From NCBI GenBank assembly GCA_050084985.1, contig JBITNC010000002.1, positions 1,798,001-1,862,000 on the forward strand: 64,000 bases of DNA, in the 5' to 3' direction. The notes beneath the pieces were generated by a model. It was not told the DNA's origin. It searched no databases and saw nothing but the letters and a program-made list of their open reading frames with translations. The position numbers and the translations under genes are program-made. Source of the DNA: Nageia nagi (taxonomy: Eukaryota; Pinophyta). Positions 44,401 through 51,834 of the stretch are shown here, in pieces; the first letter of the stretch is position 1, and each line of letters starts with the position of its first letter.

Positions 44401-47331
44401 AAACACATAACAGGATCTACTCCTCTCTCAATATCTTCATCATTATGAGTGATGACAGGATCACTATCAGCAACAGGTTTTGTTGCAAGTGGACTAATTG
44501 GAGAATCTCATCAAAGATAACATCTCTACTCGCATATATCTTCTAAATAGTAGGATACATGAGCATGTAGCCTTTAGATTGGCTTCTATAAACAAGAAGA
44601 ATGCACCTCAAGGACTTGTCTTCCAACTTCGTTTGTTGCTCTTTGGGAATGTGCATGTAAGTCATGCAACTAAATACTCAAAAATGACAAATAGATGGTT
44701 TCACCCCTAACCATGCTTTTGCAAAAGTTATCCCCTCAAGAGCATTAGTAAGTGCTCTATTCAACAAATATACTACAATCCTAACAGCTTCATCCCAAAA
44801 AGTAAAATGCAACTTTGCATCCTTCAACATACTCTTCACCATTTCTACAATGATACGATTTCATCATTTAGCAACTCCATTTTTTTGTTGTATGATGTGG
44901 TCAACTACTGTCGAATCTCATTCTCTTTAAAGAATGCAAAACAACCCATTTGATGTATACTCTCCCCCTTGATCTGAACAAAATACATGGATTTGACGGC
45001 TAGCTCCACACGAGCCTTAAACTCCTTAACATAGTCAAAGGTCATTGACTTTACTTTGAAGCAATACATCCACATCTTTGGGAAGTAATCTTCAGCAAAA
45101 AATAGGGAATTTGATAAAGAATGTGGTTGGCTTTAATGGGGCCACACAAATCGGAATAAATCACATCAAGTCCCTCAACACAATGGGTACTATTCTCAAA
45201 AGGTACCCTATGTTATTTTCCTATAATGCAAGAAGAACAAACAGGTGTAGGAGAAGTAAGAGAGGGAAGACCATGGACCATCTTCTTCCGCTGCAAGGTT
45301 ATCAGGTAGTTCGAATTCATGTGTCCATATCTTTGGTGCCAAAAAATGGTGGCATTTGAAACATTAACAATGAGTGTCTGATTGTTGGAAGCCACAACAT
45401 CAAGTAGGCACATCTTTCCAACTCCTATCGCTCAAGTCAGAATCTGAAAGTCTTTGGATTTGTCTTGAACGAGACAATGTTTCTTCCCATCCAAAGCATC
45501 AAACTCTAAGGTTGTGATCCAACATTTGATTGACAAACAAGAGATTTGTTTTTAGTCCTATAACATATAAGACCTCCTTATTTGCTTCCCAAAATAGATT
45601 TCCATATCTCCTTTCCCCTTAATGGCATAGGGTGTGTCATCTCCCAATTGTACTTGACCACGATAGGATTTTTCATCCAAAGAAACTAATCAATCTTTCT
45701 AACCAATAATGTGCTTGGTAGCACTAGAATGCACATACCAAGTGGTGGTTATGGATGGTTACTCTTAATGGACAAGAGAAAAATCTTCTATCTCCTCTTC
45801 TTCTTCAACATTAGCAACATTCCCATGTTGTTGTCCTTGTGGTCTTCAATTTCTCCATTCTCCTTTGTTCTTGGAAGAAGATCCTTTATGTTTTTTATTA
45901 TTATCACTTAAAGAACCCTGAGCAAAAGAATTGTATCAACAATCTTGCATTTCATAACCCTTCTTTCTGCAAATCAAGCAACTCTTTTACAGTGTGTTGG
46001 TGTTTTGTGATTTGTCGTTTCCCTTGTGTTGCTTCTTGCCTTTCTGAGTGGACACCATGGCATGGTCTTCTTCATTCAAATTCTCATGGAAGGCCTCTTC
46101 TTGTTGCAACATATTCACCAACTCTTCAAAGCCTGAATTATGTTCAGTGATGTTCAAGGATGTCACAAAGATGCGATACGACTCTGAGAGTGCTCTCAAG
46201 ACAATAGGTACAAGGACCTTATCTTCCACTATCTCTCCTATGGCTTGTAGGGAGGCACAAAGTTCCACAACTCAATGAAGAAAAGATTCCAACTTCTCCG
46301 CACCTTTCAGCTTTAAAATGTGTAATTGTCCTTGAAGATGACTATGATTTTAATTCTTTGATTCAAACAATTGTTGCAATTTCTTCCAGACTTCAATAAA
46401 ATCCTTGGAATCACGAACATGGGGTTGGACATCATCCGATATTCTAAGAAGAAGGATCATACGCATCTTTCTATTGTGTTGATCAAACTCTTTTTATGGA
46501 TCTCCAGCAATTTTTAAACATATCTCAGTCCAATCAACAATGTCCAACAAGGCCACAAGCCTTCAAATTCAAGAAGTGATGACCCCATTCTGAATTATCA
46601 AGAAATGTTGGCCATAAAAGGTCATCTTTGTACAGGTTGATTTGAGAAGATTGACACAACTTTTACAAACTGTCAATATATCTCCTATTTGATTGTCTTA
46701 TTGATCATCTTCTCATCTAGTATGACATGAGGAGAAGCATTGGTCAATCTTTGAAGGGAGGAAGTCCAACTATGGAGATACCAATAGACTGAAGAAGACT
46801 GTTGGCCTCGTAAAAGCTACCCTCAATATCGTCCATCGGGACTGCTCAAAATAAATCATTTAGACCAAGGATTATATATGGGTATATCGCCCTACTTAAC
46901 ATCCAGTCACCAATGGGCCTCAATCTATGGAGATGAAAGATGAGATTGAAAATGCTCTATAATCTGAGATGCTTACCAAAAAACTCGACCTGAATTATAG
47001 AGTTATGGAATTCTCATCTTCCAATAAATTGAACGTTAGAGGAGCATTTGAATCCACTCAATTGATTAATTTGTGTGCCCTAAAGTTGGTCCCCCAAACC
47101 TTGGAGCAAAAAAGGACTATAAATTACTATCAAATAGGTGCATCTCTGCGGAGACATCCAAGAAATGTATATGAAAACACGAGTTTCAAAGTATGAGGAG
47201 GAACAACAAAACCCCGCGTCAATTGAGAAGACAGGCTATCAGATAAGAAGGCAGAGGATTGATGCAAATTCGTGGAAATAGAATATAATAATACCTGAGG
47301 AAGAACTGACGGGTGTTAGCTCCCACACCAT
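1891..47331 (-). CDS. NBS1: NBS1 (nibrin), DNA double-strand-break repair subunit, 13 exons
   Basis: NBS1 recruits MRE11-RAD50 to DNA double-strand breaks in the nucleus and activates the ATM kinase. Coding exons in transcript order: 47295-47331, 14577-14630, 12431-12692, 12188-12273, 11836-11966, 9185-9234, 8873-8993, 8707-8793, 7632-8012, 7029-7496, 2361-2422, 2080-2179, 1891-1959. They sum to 1,908 nt, 635 codons plus TGA, with every junction in phase and GT/AG borders. Order: FHA domain (about residues 14-118), BRCT1 (about 119-205), BRCT2 (about 215-330), acidic/Ser-rich linker, MRE11-binding NFKCFRR (553-559), C-terminal SEDLF (605-609). Length is in the family range (Arabidopsis recalled at about 540). 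Sequence matches my memory of plant NBS1 from first to last exon. No disabling change is seen, so I read it as functional. Exons were placed by eye, and no transcript was available. Confidence 0.93.
3130..4870 (+). mobile_element. Degenerate Ty3/gypsy pol remnant in NBS1 intron 10
   Basis: At 3186-3410 a frame reads EDIPKTAF, then [15 protein letters not shown] and LIFFDNILL, the gypsy reverse transcriptase core, with the catalytic YVDD-type box decayed to FFDN. From about 4570 a CDICWRHK-like zinc segment and [11 protein letters not shown] match gypsy integrase, broken by stops and frameshifts. RNase H between them is not readable. It runs antisense to NBS1. No LTRs were found, so this is an old fragment. 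Confidence 0.75.
3919..4240. repeat. Roughly 129-bp tandem duplication with a partial third copy
   Basis: A unit with GAGCAAATG near its start (3932 and 4061) and ending GAATAATAAATTCTAG repeats at a 129-base step. A third, shorter copy of the end follows at about 4201-4231, and GAATGTGGCATATGCTATCTCAA recurs at 4173 and 4257. It lies inside the gypsy remnant. Confidence 0.7.
5230..6080 (+). mobile_element. LINE 3' portion (RT zinc-binding end), copy 1
   Basis: Frameshifted plus-strand reading resembles the zinc-binding region downstream of plant LINE reverse transcriptases: [14 protein letters not shown] at about 5700-5750, then at about 5890 [19 protein letters not shown]. The FHIWKAxN motif also occurs in two copies at 51-52 kb, so all three are one family. 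Sequence from 6,080 to 6,900 may be more of the same element but gave no readable domain. Confidence 0.6.
7029..7496 (-). CDS. NBS1: NBS1 exon 10 (Ser-rich linker and MRE11-binding motif)
   Basis: A 468-nt phase-0 exon encodes residues 404-559. Most is a hydrophilic Ser/Thr/Glu-rich linker, expected to be disordered. Near the end [10 protein letters not shown] resembles a conserved plant block, and the last residues NFKCFRR match the basic/aromatic MRE11-interaction motif of NBS1 (NFKKFKK in human). Acceptor TGCAG lies just above 7496 and the donor is AGG/GTAATA at 7028. The following intron is 4.6 kb and holds retroelement debris. Confidence 0.92.
7632..11966 (-). CDS. NBS1: NBS1 exons 5-9 (tandem BRCT domains)
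   Basis: Exon 5 (11836-11966) holds the BRCT1 core with CTHLVVE and the closing Trp of VLYDWLQ. Exon 6 (9185-9234, only 50 nt) supplies the linker ending EIPNCS, found by phase and by homology rather than as an open frame. Exon 7 (8873-8993) and exon 8 (8707-8793) start BRCT2 with GFTFVIG and [10 protein letters not shown]. Exon 9 (7632-8012) finishes BRCT2 and enters a linker with a VADSEDEV motif like the acidic motif of plant NBS1. Introns 4-8 are 221, 2,601, 191, 79 and 694 bp. Confidence 0.9.
8230..8510. repeat. Unclassified repeat-like segment in NBS1 intron 8
   Basis: On the minus strand, GAGTTTTTGC-type motifs recur around an A/T homopolymer stretch (ATATCGATTTTTTTC). This resembles a short interspersed element, but no RNA polymerase III boxes could be assigned. 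Confidence 0.25.
10685..10810. repeat. Low-complexity AATTCAA/AATGATAATTC run in NBS1 intron 5
   Basis: Imperfect repeats of AATTCAAGAAA and AAAATGATAATTC give an Asn/Ser-rich reading frame ([10 protein letters not shown]). The 2.6-kb intron otherwise holds no recognised coding domain. A short GAAGATGATTTTGA-rich stretch lies at 10,120-10,170. Confidence 0.45.
12188..14630 (-). CDS. NBS1: NBS1 exons 2-4 (FHA domain)
   Basis: Exon 2 (14577-14630) encodes residues 13-30 ending YKVGRK, the first FHA strand with its conserved Gly-Arg. Exon 3 (12431-12692) carries ISRVHAEI (Ser43, Arg44, His46) and SKFGTFVN (Gly80, Asn84), the phosphothreonine-binding loops of FHA domains, then DGDLITFG. Exon 4 (12188-12273) closes the FHA and opens BRCT1 ([15 protein letters not shown]). 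Phosphopeptide-binding residues known for the family are intact. Intron 2 is 1,884 bp and intron 3 is 157 bp. Confidence 0.93.
14631..18900. other. 3'-most part of NBS1 intron 1, no recognised element
   Basis: About 4.3 kb of AT-rich DNA with no open frame above 80 codons. No LTR, LINE or transposase motif was recognised. It is presumably old, eroded repeat sequence. Confidence 0.4.
18900..21880 (+). mobile_element. LINE remnant A with endonuclease-like region and 3' tail
   Basis: Plus-strand frames between 20,020 and 20,940 read a broken ORF1-like protein ending [12 protein letters not shown], resembling the end of plant LINE ORF1. From about 21,080 to 21,600 fragments such as [30 protein letters not shown] and IVISHQHLW resemble an endonuclease/exonuclease/phosphatase domain. 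The remnant ends in a 3' tail (21,811-21,850) shared with LINE remnant B. Reverse transcriptase is missing. Assignment rests on motif memory and many frameshifts. Confidence 0.5.
19270..19760 (+). repeat. Pyrimidine-rich CATCTCCACGACC-type minisatellite
   Basis: Degenerate units of about 20-24 bases built on CATCTNCACGACCACGA repeat through this block. All three frames stay open for a while and read repetitive peptides ([12 protein letters not shown]), which is a property of the repeat and not evidence of a gene. It lies inside LINE remnant A. Confidence 0.65.
21890..23195 (+). mobile_element. LINE remnant B (C-terminal end plus 3' tail)
   Basis: At 22,510-22,735 [19 protein letters not shown] matches the Cys/His zinc-binding end of plant LINE reverse transcriptases, where such segments read CPLC...ED..HF.F.CP. 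After it, 23,136-23,175 repeats the 3' tail of remnant A (AGTCCCAATGACTGCTTTTG and on to AACATTAATA). The preceding DNA carries a 337-bp insertion bounded by near-identical 32-bp direct repeats (22,074-22,105 and 22,411-22,442). Confidence 0.55.
22168..22403 (+). repeat. Roughly 230-bp dispersed direct repeat, copy 1
   Basis: From TTGGATCAGAACTTAGAGAA to GAAGGGCAGTCATACC this block matches 25,070-25,302 at high identity, about 2.9 kb away on the same strand. The second copy reads as an uninterrupted frame of about 70 codons ([15 protein letters not shown]) with no recognised domain. Confidence 0.75.
23402..24510 (+). mobile_element. Solo LTR, family S copy 1, with TTTAT target duplication
   Basis: The block starts TGTAACATCC and ends GGATCGTTACA. 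It is flanked on both sides by the same five bases TTTAT (23397-23401 and 24511-24515). TG...CA ends, short terminal inverted repeats and a 5-bp duplication are the signature of an LTR insertion. No internal domain lies next to it, so it is a solo LTR left after LTR-LTR recombination. It is homologous in inverted orientation to 42304-43544. Shared blocks include GGACCCCACTGTGAG, GATTGTGGGAATCCCAAG and a segment near 24,000-24,120. Confidence 0.85.
24540..25302 (+). mobile_element. Unclassified retroelement fragment containing direct repeat copy 2
   Basis: Several plus-strand frames of 60-106 codons overlap here. The segment 25,070-25,302 duplicates 22,168-22,403, which lies inside a LINE remnant. 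The rest has no recognised motif, so LINE origin is a guess. Confidence 0.35.
25303..26910. other. NBS1 intron 1 segment without recognised gene
   Basis: AT-rich DNA with no domain found. At 26,760-26,815 a 26-base unit (AGAGAATAAATATGTAAGGGAATAG) occurs twice in tandem, with further GTAAGGGAATA copies around 26,705 and 26,748. Confidence 0.4.
27090..28540. repeat. Degenerate 90-110-bp repeats with hairpin cores, leader of copy 1
   Basis: Between 27,090 and 27,575 four units of about 90 bases end in GTCCTTTTGCACTC...ATGCGACC-like sequence. Between 28,150 and 28,540 four more carry TCGCATCATTTTTCATGCATGC...AAAACATGCGACC. In both sets inverted CATGC/GCATG and GAGT..ACTC arms make each unit self-complementary. 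Confidence 0.6.
28575..29045 (+). pseudogene. Gag-like ORF fragment of non-autonomous element, copy 1
   Basis: 156 codons from ATG to TGA. No catalytic motif is present. The N-terminal part is basic ([18 protein letters not shown]). The segment [20 protein letters not shown] and the ending [14 protein letters not shown] recur in copy 2. It may belong to the 'putative plant transposon protein' group, where a similar ...P..I...F signature is common; that assignment is tentative. Confidence 0.45.
29139..29498 (+). pseudogene. Acidic C-terminal ORF segment of copy 1
   Basis: 119 codons, Ser/Lys-rich at the start then strongly acidic ([13 protein letters not shown], ending [13 protein letters not shown]). 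Copy 2 has an equivalent acidic stretch ([11 protein letters not shown] at about 38,130-38,163). It probably continues the same ancestral ORF after an internal deletion and is not a cellular gene. Confidence 0.4.
30721..32237. other. NBS1 intron 1 segment, possible LTR sequence
   Basis: No coding domain. It lies between the 3' end of non-autonomous copy 1 and a primer-binding-like site, so it may contain the LTR of either element, but no duplicate LTR was found to prove it. Confidence 0.3.
32236..32255 (+). other. Possible retrotransposon primer-binding site
   Basis: AAGTGATATCAAAGCTCTT resembles TGGTATCAGAGC, the usual plant LTR-retrotransposon site complementary to initiator tRNA-Met, with a few changes. 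It lies 1 kb before a gypsy gag frame on the same strand, the expected order. Confidence 0.4.
33230..34745 (+). mobile_element. Ty3/gypsy gag-protease and start of RT (5' half)
   Basis: Frames read a retrotransposon gag region ([17 protein letters not shown] at about 33,390), a zinc knuckle [14 protein letters not shown] at about 33,880, an aspartic protease ([13 protein letters not shown], where DSG has become DSN) at about 34,140, [15 protein letters not shown] at about 34,340, and an RT-leading segment ending [14 protein letters not shown] at about 34,680. Many stops interrupt it. The reading ends abruptly at about 34,745, next to the start of non-autonomous copy 2. Confidence 0.75.
35040..35990. 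repeat. Array of eight hairpin repeats, leader of copy 2
   Basis: Imperfect palindromes of about 46 bases start near 35042, 35151, 35264, 35365, 35510, 35655, 35727 and 35939. The consensus is GCGCATGCTTCAAAAAGACA, a 4-8 base loop, then the complement ending GAACCATGCGCC. The unit at 35663-35690 has perfect 12-base arms (TTCAAAAAGACA / TGTCTTTTTGAA) around ATCT. Spacers of 30-160 bases are unrelated to each other. Confidence 0.75.
36360..39545 (+). pseudogene. Gag-like / plant-transposon-protein-like ORF of copy 2, broken
   Basis: Three main blocks: 36,360-37,230 (two frames separated by a TAG at 36,757; DTDWQNVDP, then a helical region [19 protein letters not shown]), 37,176-37,916 in another frame (ends in a Lys/Arg-rich tail), and coiled-coil-like pieces at 38,480-39,545. 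The reading resembles proteins annotated 'putative plant transposon protein', but no domain can be named safely. Stops and frameshifts at about 36,757, 37,228 and 37,916 onward show it is inactive. Confidence 0.5.
40680..41334 (+). mobile_element. Ty3/gypsy integrase remnant (3' half)
   Basis: At about 40,780-40,900 [20 protein letters not shown], then LPIPPYLG, matches the zinc-binding end and linker of gypsy integrase. At 40,990-41,145 VHGMP and [11 protein letters not shown] match the VS DRDPTF catalytic block, and at about 41,205 [20 protein letters not shown] matches the HPQTDGQTE block. It continues the orientation of the 33.2-34.7 kb fragment. Confidence 0.75.
40980..41128 (+). repeat. 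75-bp tandem duplication inside gypsy integrase
   Basis: AACCATTGTGTTGAA...CCCAGTTCATGGGATGCCACACTTGG occurs at 40,980 and again at 41,055, differing at a few positions. The duplication repeats the HGMP segment of integrase, so it arose in an already non-functional copy. Confidence 0.8.
41335..46860 (-). mobile_element. Ty1/copia retrotransposon, 5'-truncated and inactivated
   Basis: Minus-strand order: gag start near 46,846 with UBN2-type region ([19 protein letters not shown], about 46,120), protease [13 protein letters not shown] at about 45,700 (WYVDSGA expected, catalytic Asp lost), GAG-pre-integrase HQRYGHM...CSSCIIGK (45,210-45,340), integrase DLCGPI, RT with CKWVF (about 44,100), [11 protein letters not shown] (about 43,790) and YVND in place of YVDD (about 43,655), RT continuation after a solo LTR (LEVWQMHD, 42,300), RNase H end (VANAFTKSL, about 41,530), polypurine tract GGGGGGG (41,461-41,467) and a short 3' LTR (about 41,335-41,458). 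No 5' LTR is recognisable before 46,860. Confidence 0.85.
42304..43544 (-). mobile_element. Solo LTR, family S copy 2, inserted in copia RT, CAATC target duplication
   Basis: On the plus strand it runs from TGTGATGATCC to TACATCACA and is flanked by CAATC on both sides (42299-42303 and 43545-43549). It interrupts the copia RT exactly between LLHYRLG and LEVWQMHD, whose reading is continuous once LTR and one duplication are ignored. It is 1,241 bp and homologous to the solo LTR at 23402-24510 in the opposite orientation. Confidence 0.87.
46861..47294. other. 5'-most part of NBS1 intron 1
   Basis: About 430 bases between the copia gag start and NBS1 exon 1. One plus-strand frame of 75 codons has no recognised motif. 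The copia 5' LTR should lie here but no match to the 3' LTR was seen. Confidence 0.35.
47295..47331 (-). CDS. NBS1: NBS1 exon 1 (start codon, 12 codons plus one base)
   Basis: The ATG at 47331-47329 opens [13 protein letters not shown], which resembles the MVWGL..P start of plant NBS1 proteins. The exon ends TCA G with donor GTATTA. It leaves one base, and exon 2 supplies the two bases (GT) that complete a Gly codon, so phase agrees. Intron 1 is 47294 down to 14631, about 32.7 kb. A search of the minus strand between 14.6 and 20 kb for a nearer MVW-type start found none. The short match is the weakest link in the model, but MVW at the start, the phase and the position before FHA exon 2 all support it. 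Confidence 0.8.
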
Positions 47332-47540
47332 GGTTGGTATCTCCTCGCCCAAAATCTCTTCCTCCCGCTACACTTACAAATGGTTGCGAGCTTATTACAG
47401 AAATTGGTTTTTAAAAACTAGAACTGTGTACAAACTGTACAATGTTATGTGTTCTAGAGTTTACTATTTGTATTATGTATTACATTTTTTATATTTATTT
47501 AATATTTGTAATTATATATATATAATATTAAAATAGATGT
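47332..47540 (-). promoter_or_regulatory. Putative NBS1 promoter / 5' leader
   Basis: Upstream of the NBS1 ATG, the minus strand reads a GC-richer leader (GGGCGAGGAG, GCGGGAGG) within 80 bases and then falls into very AT-rich DNA. A TATATATATA run at about 47511-47530 lies 180-200 bases before the ATG and could serve as TATA box. This is positional inference only. Confidence 0.35.
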
Positions 47541-47734
47541 AAATAGGTACATTATTTTCCTTAATAATGAAGGATATATTTTATCTTTAAATATGTAAAT
47601 GTCAATTTATTATATAAAATTTATAGTATTATAATTATTAATAGTATTGTGGTCGATTGCATAAATTTATTAGGGTATTTAGATATTTATTAAGGTTTAG
47701 AATTGAACAATAGTTTATGGTGATAATGTTGTAA

Positions 47735-47945
47735 TGATATTATGTAGTGAAATGTAATGATGGTTATGAGGATGATAAAGTGAAATGTAATGATGATTAT
47801 AGTGAAATACGATGATGACTATGACTTGTATGGATAAATGTAATGATGATTTACTTATGATTTTGAAGATGATGTAATATTGAAATGAAATGTAGCAATG
47901 ATTATGGTCAAATGTAACGATGATTATGAATTATGAGTATGAAAC
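47735..47945. repeat. Degenerate GAAATGTAATGATGATTATG repeat
   Basis: The words GAAATGTAATGATG and GATGATTATG recur about eight times with variable spacing, giving a purine/T-biased low-complexity block 400-600 bases upstream of the NBS1 start. Confidence 0.6.
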
Positions 47946-48850
47946 TGATGATTATAGTGTGTGAATGGGTCAAAATCCTTGCACTTGGATCACTTACAAC
48001 ATTTATGAGCAATTCGAAGAATCTTGATACATTCCACCTGATTTTCATATGCTATGTATTAACAATATTGATAAGAGTAGGGTTTAGAGATTGTCCTTTG
48101 TGCCTCAATGATGCAATATGTTGTCTAGACTTGAAAGGAAGACAAAAAGATTATAGGAGACTTCAAATCACAAGTCCTTTAGACCTTGTGACCATCCAAG
48201 TGAGATGAAACCCCAACTCGAAAATGTTGTAAATCTCCTTGTCCGCAATTAAGAGGATGCTATAAAAGATTAAAATGCCTATGATGCAAATATGATCTTG
48301 ACACAGACTAAAGACAATGCTTGTGTAAGATAATTGAACAATGCTAAATGATAATAATATGGCAATGCTATGATAAATATTGATAAAGACTACGTATGCT
48401 TCAAGATCTAGTCAAAATGATCAAATATGAAAATAATGATAATGAATTTAATGCTATAAACAATAGATCTAAATGCTAATGAGACAACAAAGATCTTTCA
48501 AACCATAGGGTTTGGACCTTAAAGGTCAAACCTTGAGTATGAATTTAGCCTAAATGCAACTATATGCCAAATAATTATGACTATACAATTTAATCAAAGA
48601 TACATGAAATTCACCATTGATAACATAAGCAACCTCAAATGATCAAAAGATACCTCAATCCATGGAGCATGGAGAAGTTTTGCCAAGGTGTGAAGAGGTG
48701 AGCTCAAGTCTTGATGTGGTCCTTTGCAAATTGATGTCGCATTTACGGTTGCACGTAGTAAACTGCAGAAGTCATAAAGCTATGAAAAGTATGCAAATGC
48801 CATAAGAGTCTCAAAATGTAAGCCCTGATTGGCTTTTATAAACCTTAGAT

Positions 48851-48957
48851 AGGATCATCCGGATGACCATGTGACCTACAGGATCATCCGGATGACCGTG
48901 TGACCTATAGGATCATCCGAACGATCGTGTGACCTACAAGATCATTTGGGCAACTGG
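48851..48957. repeat. 29-bp tandem repeat, three units plus a partial fourth
   Basis: Units at 48851-48879, 48880-48908 and 48909-48937 share AGGATCATCCGGATGACC, then RTGTGACCTA. A degenerate partial unit follows to 48957. The core CATCCGGATG is self-complementary. Confidence 0.85.
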
Positions 48958-51170
48958 AACCAAAGTGTTAGAGACAACTTAAAGGCCAAAGTAAAGGGAT
49001 CCTGAAAGAAATTTCAAACCTTTTACAATCTCCATTGAAGATAGTCTTATAAGTTCATTTATATTTCAATATAAAACATCAACTCTATAGGCTTCAAAAC
49101 ATTCATAAATTCAACATTAAAATAATTATACTAACTACATCTTAATATAAAAAATATATTTATATGCAATAGTAGTGAACCACACTATTTTATTCAACTT
49201 CGTTCACCACCTTTAATGCATAACCATGTTGATGCAGACTTTAATGTATGCCATTTGATATGTTACTTCCTTCAAGATTTGAGTTGACATTTAACTCACT
49301 CAATTACTAAAAGGCAAGAAGATCTTCAAAGGCAACTCAAGAAACTTGATCTACACTTGAAACCCCTTAATCTTTTTAGACACCTTCAAAGGTGGGTATA
49401 GTTGGGCCGATATAAATGTGTTGAACGAACCATAATCATCCCCCTTCATTGAAAAATCCACCCATATCAGATTTTTTGTTACCTTAACCCTTCTCTAAAT
49501 TAGATATTCTTATTTTGGCTCATCTTCATCTCTCCCATTACCTTCCCTCTGCCTTCTTTTCATGGTCATGGTATGTCATGTCATCCCATATAAGAGTTGA
49601 GTGTGCACATGTGAAAACCCACAAGCCCATCTTAAAAGGTAAACAAAGTACCATAAATAAGGTTGATATTCCACACATGTGGGACAAATGGTGTGATGGT
49701 ATATAAGTGGATATATGATGTGTAAGAATAAGAGAATACGACTAAAAAACTTGAAACATATGTGATGGAAAGGATGAGATGGCATGTACTTGGTAGGATG
49801 AGCCAAGTATACATGTTTTGAATGGTTAATTGTTTTAAATAAATGGCTAACTACTTGAATAATGAGCGATTAATCATTTCATAGGAATAATTAACTCATT
49901 ACATTAGAGGCATGTTAATAGGGCATAAGTACATTTCATTTATCCATTCATTCATTCAGTAAGTTTATAAAGTGCTTAAGAGTGTTTTGGAAAATTATGA
50001 CTATTGAATAGGTATCTTAGATAGTAGACATGGGCCCAAGTACAAGTGGGAGGAGTTAGAGTGAGGAGGTAGGATCTAAACCTATCTTTATTTTGAAATT
50101 TTAGGTAAAATGAGCAAAATTTAATATGTAGATAAAGAAACTTAGATTTTAGTGAAATTTTAATGAAATGTAAATGGTTAGAATGTATTTAATTTTGTTT
50201 ATTTTTAAAATTTCCATATTGTAGGGGTGAAACGATGAAGGTATGTCATTTTAGGTAGGGAAATGAATGAGTTATGTCATTTCTTTACCTTAAATGGTTG
50301 AGCTTTATCATTTAGGATGTGGTGTAAGGGGAAGTGGTAGAAGTAATATTATTTCAATGTTGAAATGATTACAACTTTAGCATTTATAGAAAGACTATGC
50401 AAAAATTAACAAGGCTATGTTGTTTCAGTGCAAATATTTAGAATTGAAATTTTAGAGTTAAGTTTTGCATTGCTTTTGAAATACAAGGGAAAATGAATAT
50501 GATAACATCACATGATTTTGCAGGAGGAAGGGAACATTGCATATGAGACATCTTTTTTTACTACTATGGTAGTTACTTTAGAGGAAAATACAAGAAGAGC
50601 ATTAGACGTGGTTGATAGTGATAGGATTTTCCCATGTCGGGATGATGCATAAGATTATCATCGATGCAGGCTTTGTGACGATGCTTACTGAGAGGTGGGA
50701 TAGTCATTTGAATACCTTTTATTTGTTGTTTGGTGAGATGACCATCACTCTAAAGGGGATTTGAATGATTTATAGGATCTTAATAGAGGGATAATAGGTA
50801 TGATTTACAAGGTGGAGGGAGGGTAGATAAGCAGTGATGAGGTGGATAATTGATAGACATGTCATATACTTGCAATGGAGGATAAGTGGTTTCAATATGG
50901 AGGACACATATATGCATCATGTGGCATATATGAGAGTTATATTTGTGATGAAGTTGATCATAGGGTATTTATTATCATACTCACTAGGATTCATATTACC
51001 ATGGTTGATGTTGAAAGTGGTTTATAGGATAGAGATGGATGCTATAATGTTCACTTGAGGACCATCTTTATTGGGGTAAACTTATTGGGAGTTACATCAA
51101 AATAGACATGTAGATTTAACTAGTATTAGTGTGTTTATGTTTTGCAGTTGTGGATTGGAATCGCATGAGC

Positions 51171-51650
51171 ATTGGGAGTCCATGTTCCCTTCTCATGGCA
51201 ATAAGCTTTATTAGGGGACACTTTTACTTTTGCTCTCCCACTTCATGAAGTCTATAATATATGTAGAATTAACATTATATTTCATATATGTAAAGCTCAA
51301 AATAATGTAATTATTATGCATCAAACATATACTTCCTTTTTTTCACATGCTGACAAATTAGAAGTGTTTCATGATGCTTACAAATGCATGTTTAGGTTGA
51401 TAAGGTGGATGTGGAGTTGGATCACCTCAAACCCTATGGTGGAAGCCATGTTCCTTGTGAACACTCATCGAGGGAACCTTCTAAATTTCGATTACTTTGG
51501 AGGCCATCATCATGTGTTAAAGTGCATTTATTTGAGTGCTATTGATCTCAACCACCACATGCAACCAAGCATTAGAATATTACAATTACCATCTCGTCCC
51601 ATCATACAGGGGGTTGGGACGTATGTCCACCATATTTAGAAACAACTATT
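51171..51650 (+). mobile_element. LINE 3' fragment, copy 2
   Basis: From CATGTTCCCTTCTCATGG onward it matches copy 3 at 51,932. It reads VYNICRINIIFHICKAQNNV, HQTYTSFFSHADKL and FHDAYKCM, the same zinc-binding region as copy 1 at 5.9 kb with changes at key positions. About 480 bases are alignable to copy 3. Confidence 0.6.
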
Positions 51651-51834
51651 GGGTGGAGTAATAATGGTAACAATAATGAAGCATAAGGCATTGATGACAT
51701 GCACAATGAGGTAGGGTGGATTATTTCGATACCATATAATCAATGATAATATATGAGCAATGATGAGGATCCTTGATGTTATCATACTCCATCTCATGCC
51801 AATTACTTTTTGGTTTTATGATATTCAGGACTAG

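Larger units (their letters stand above)
47541..51170. other. Intergenic DNA between NBS1 and the J-protein gene
   Basis: No coding domain found. It contains the GATGATTATG-rich run (47,735-47,945), the 29-bp minisatellite (48,851-48,957) and AT-rich sequence. Minus-strand frames at 49,576-49,814 are short and featureless. Confidence 0.4.

Noticed and set aside
47300-47331. E2F-type site in the NBS1 leader
   Set aside because: GGGCGAG and GCGGGAGG are near the E2F consensus but neither matches it.
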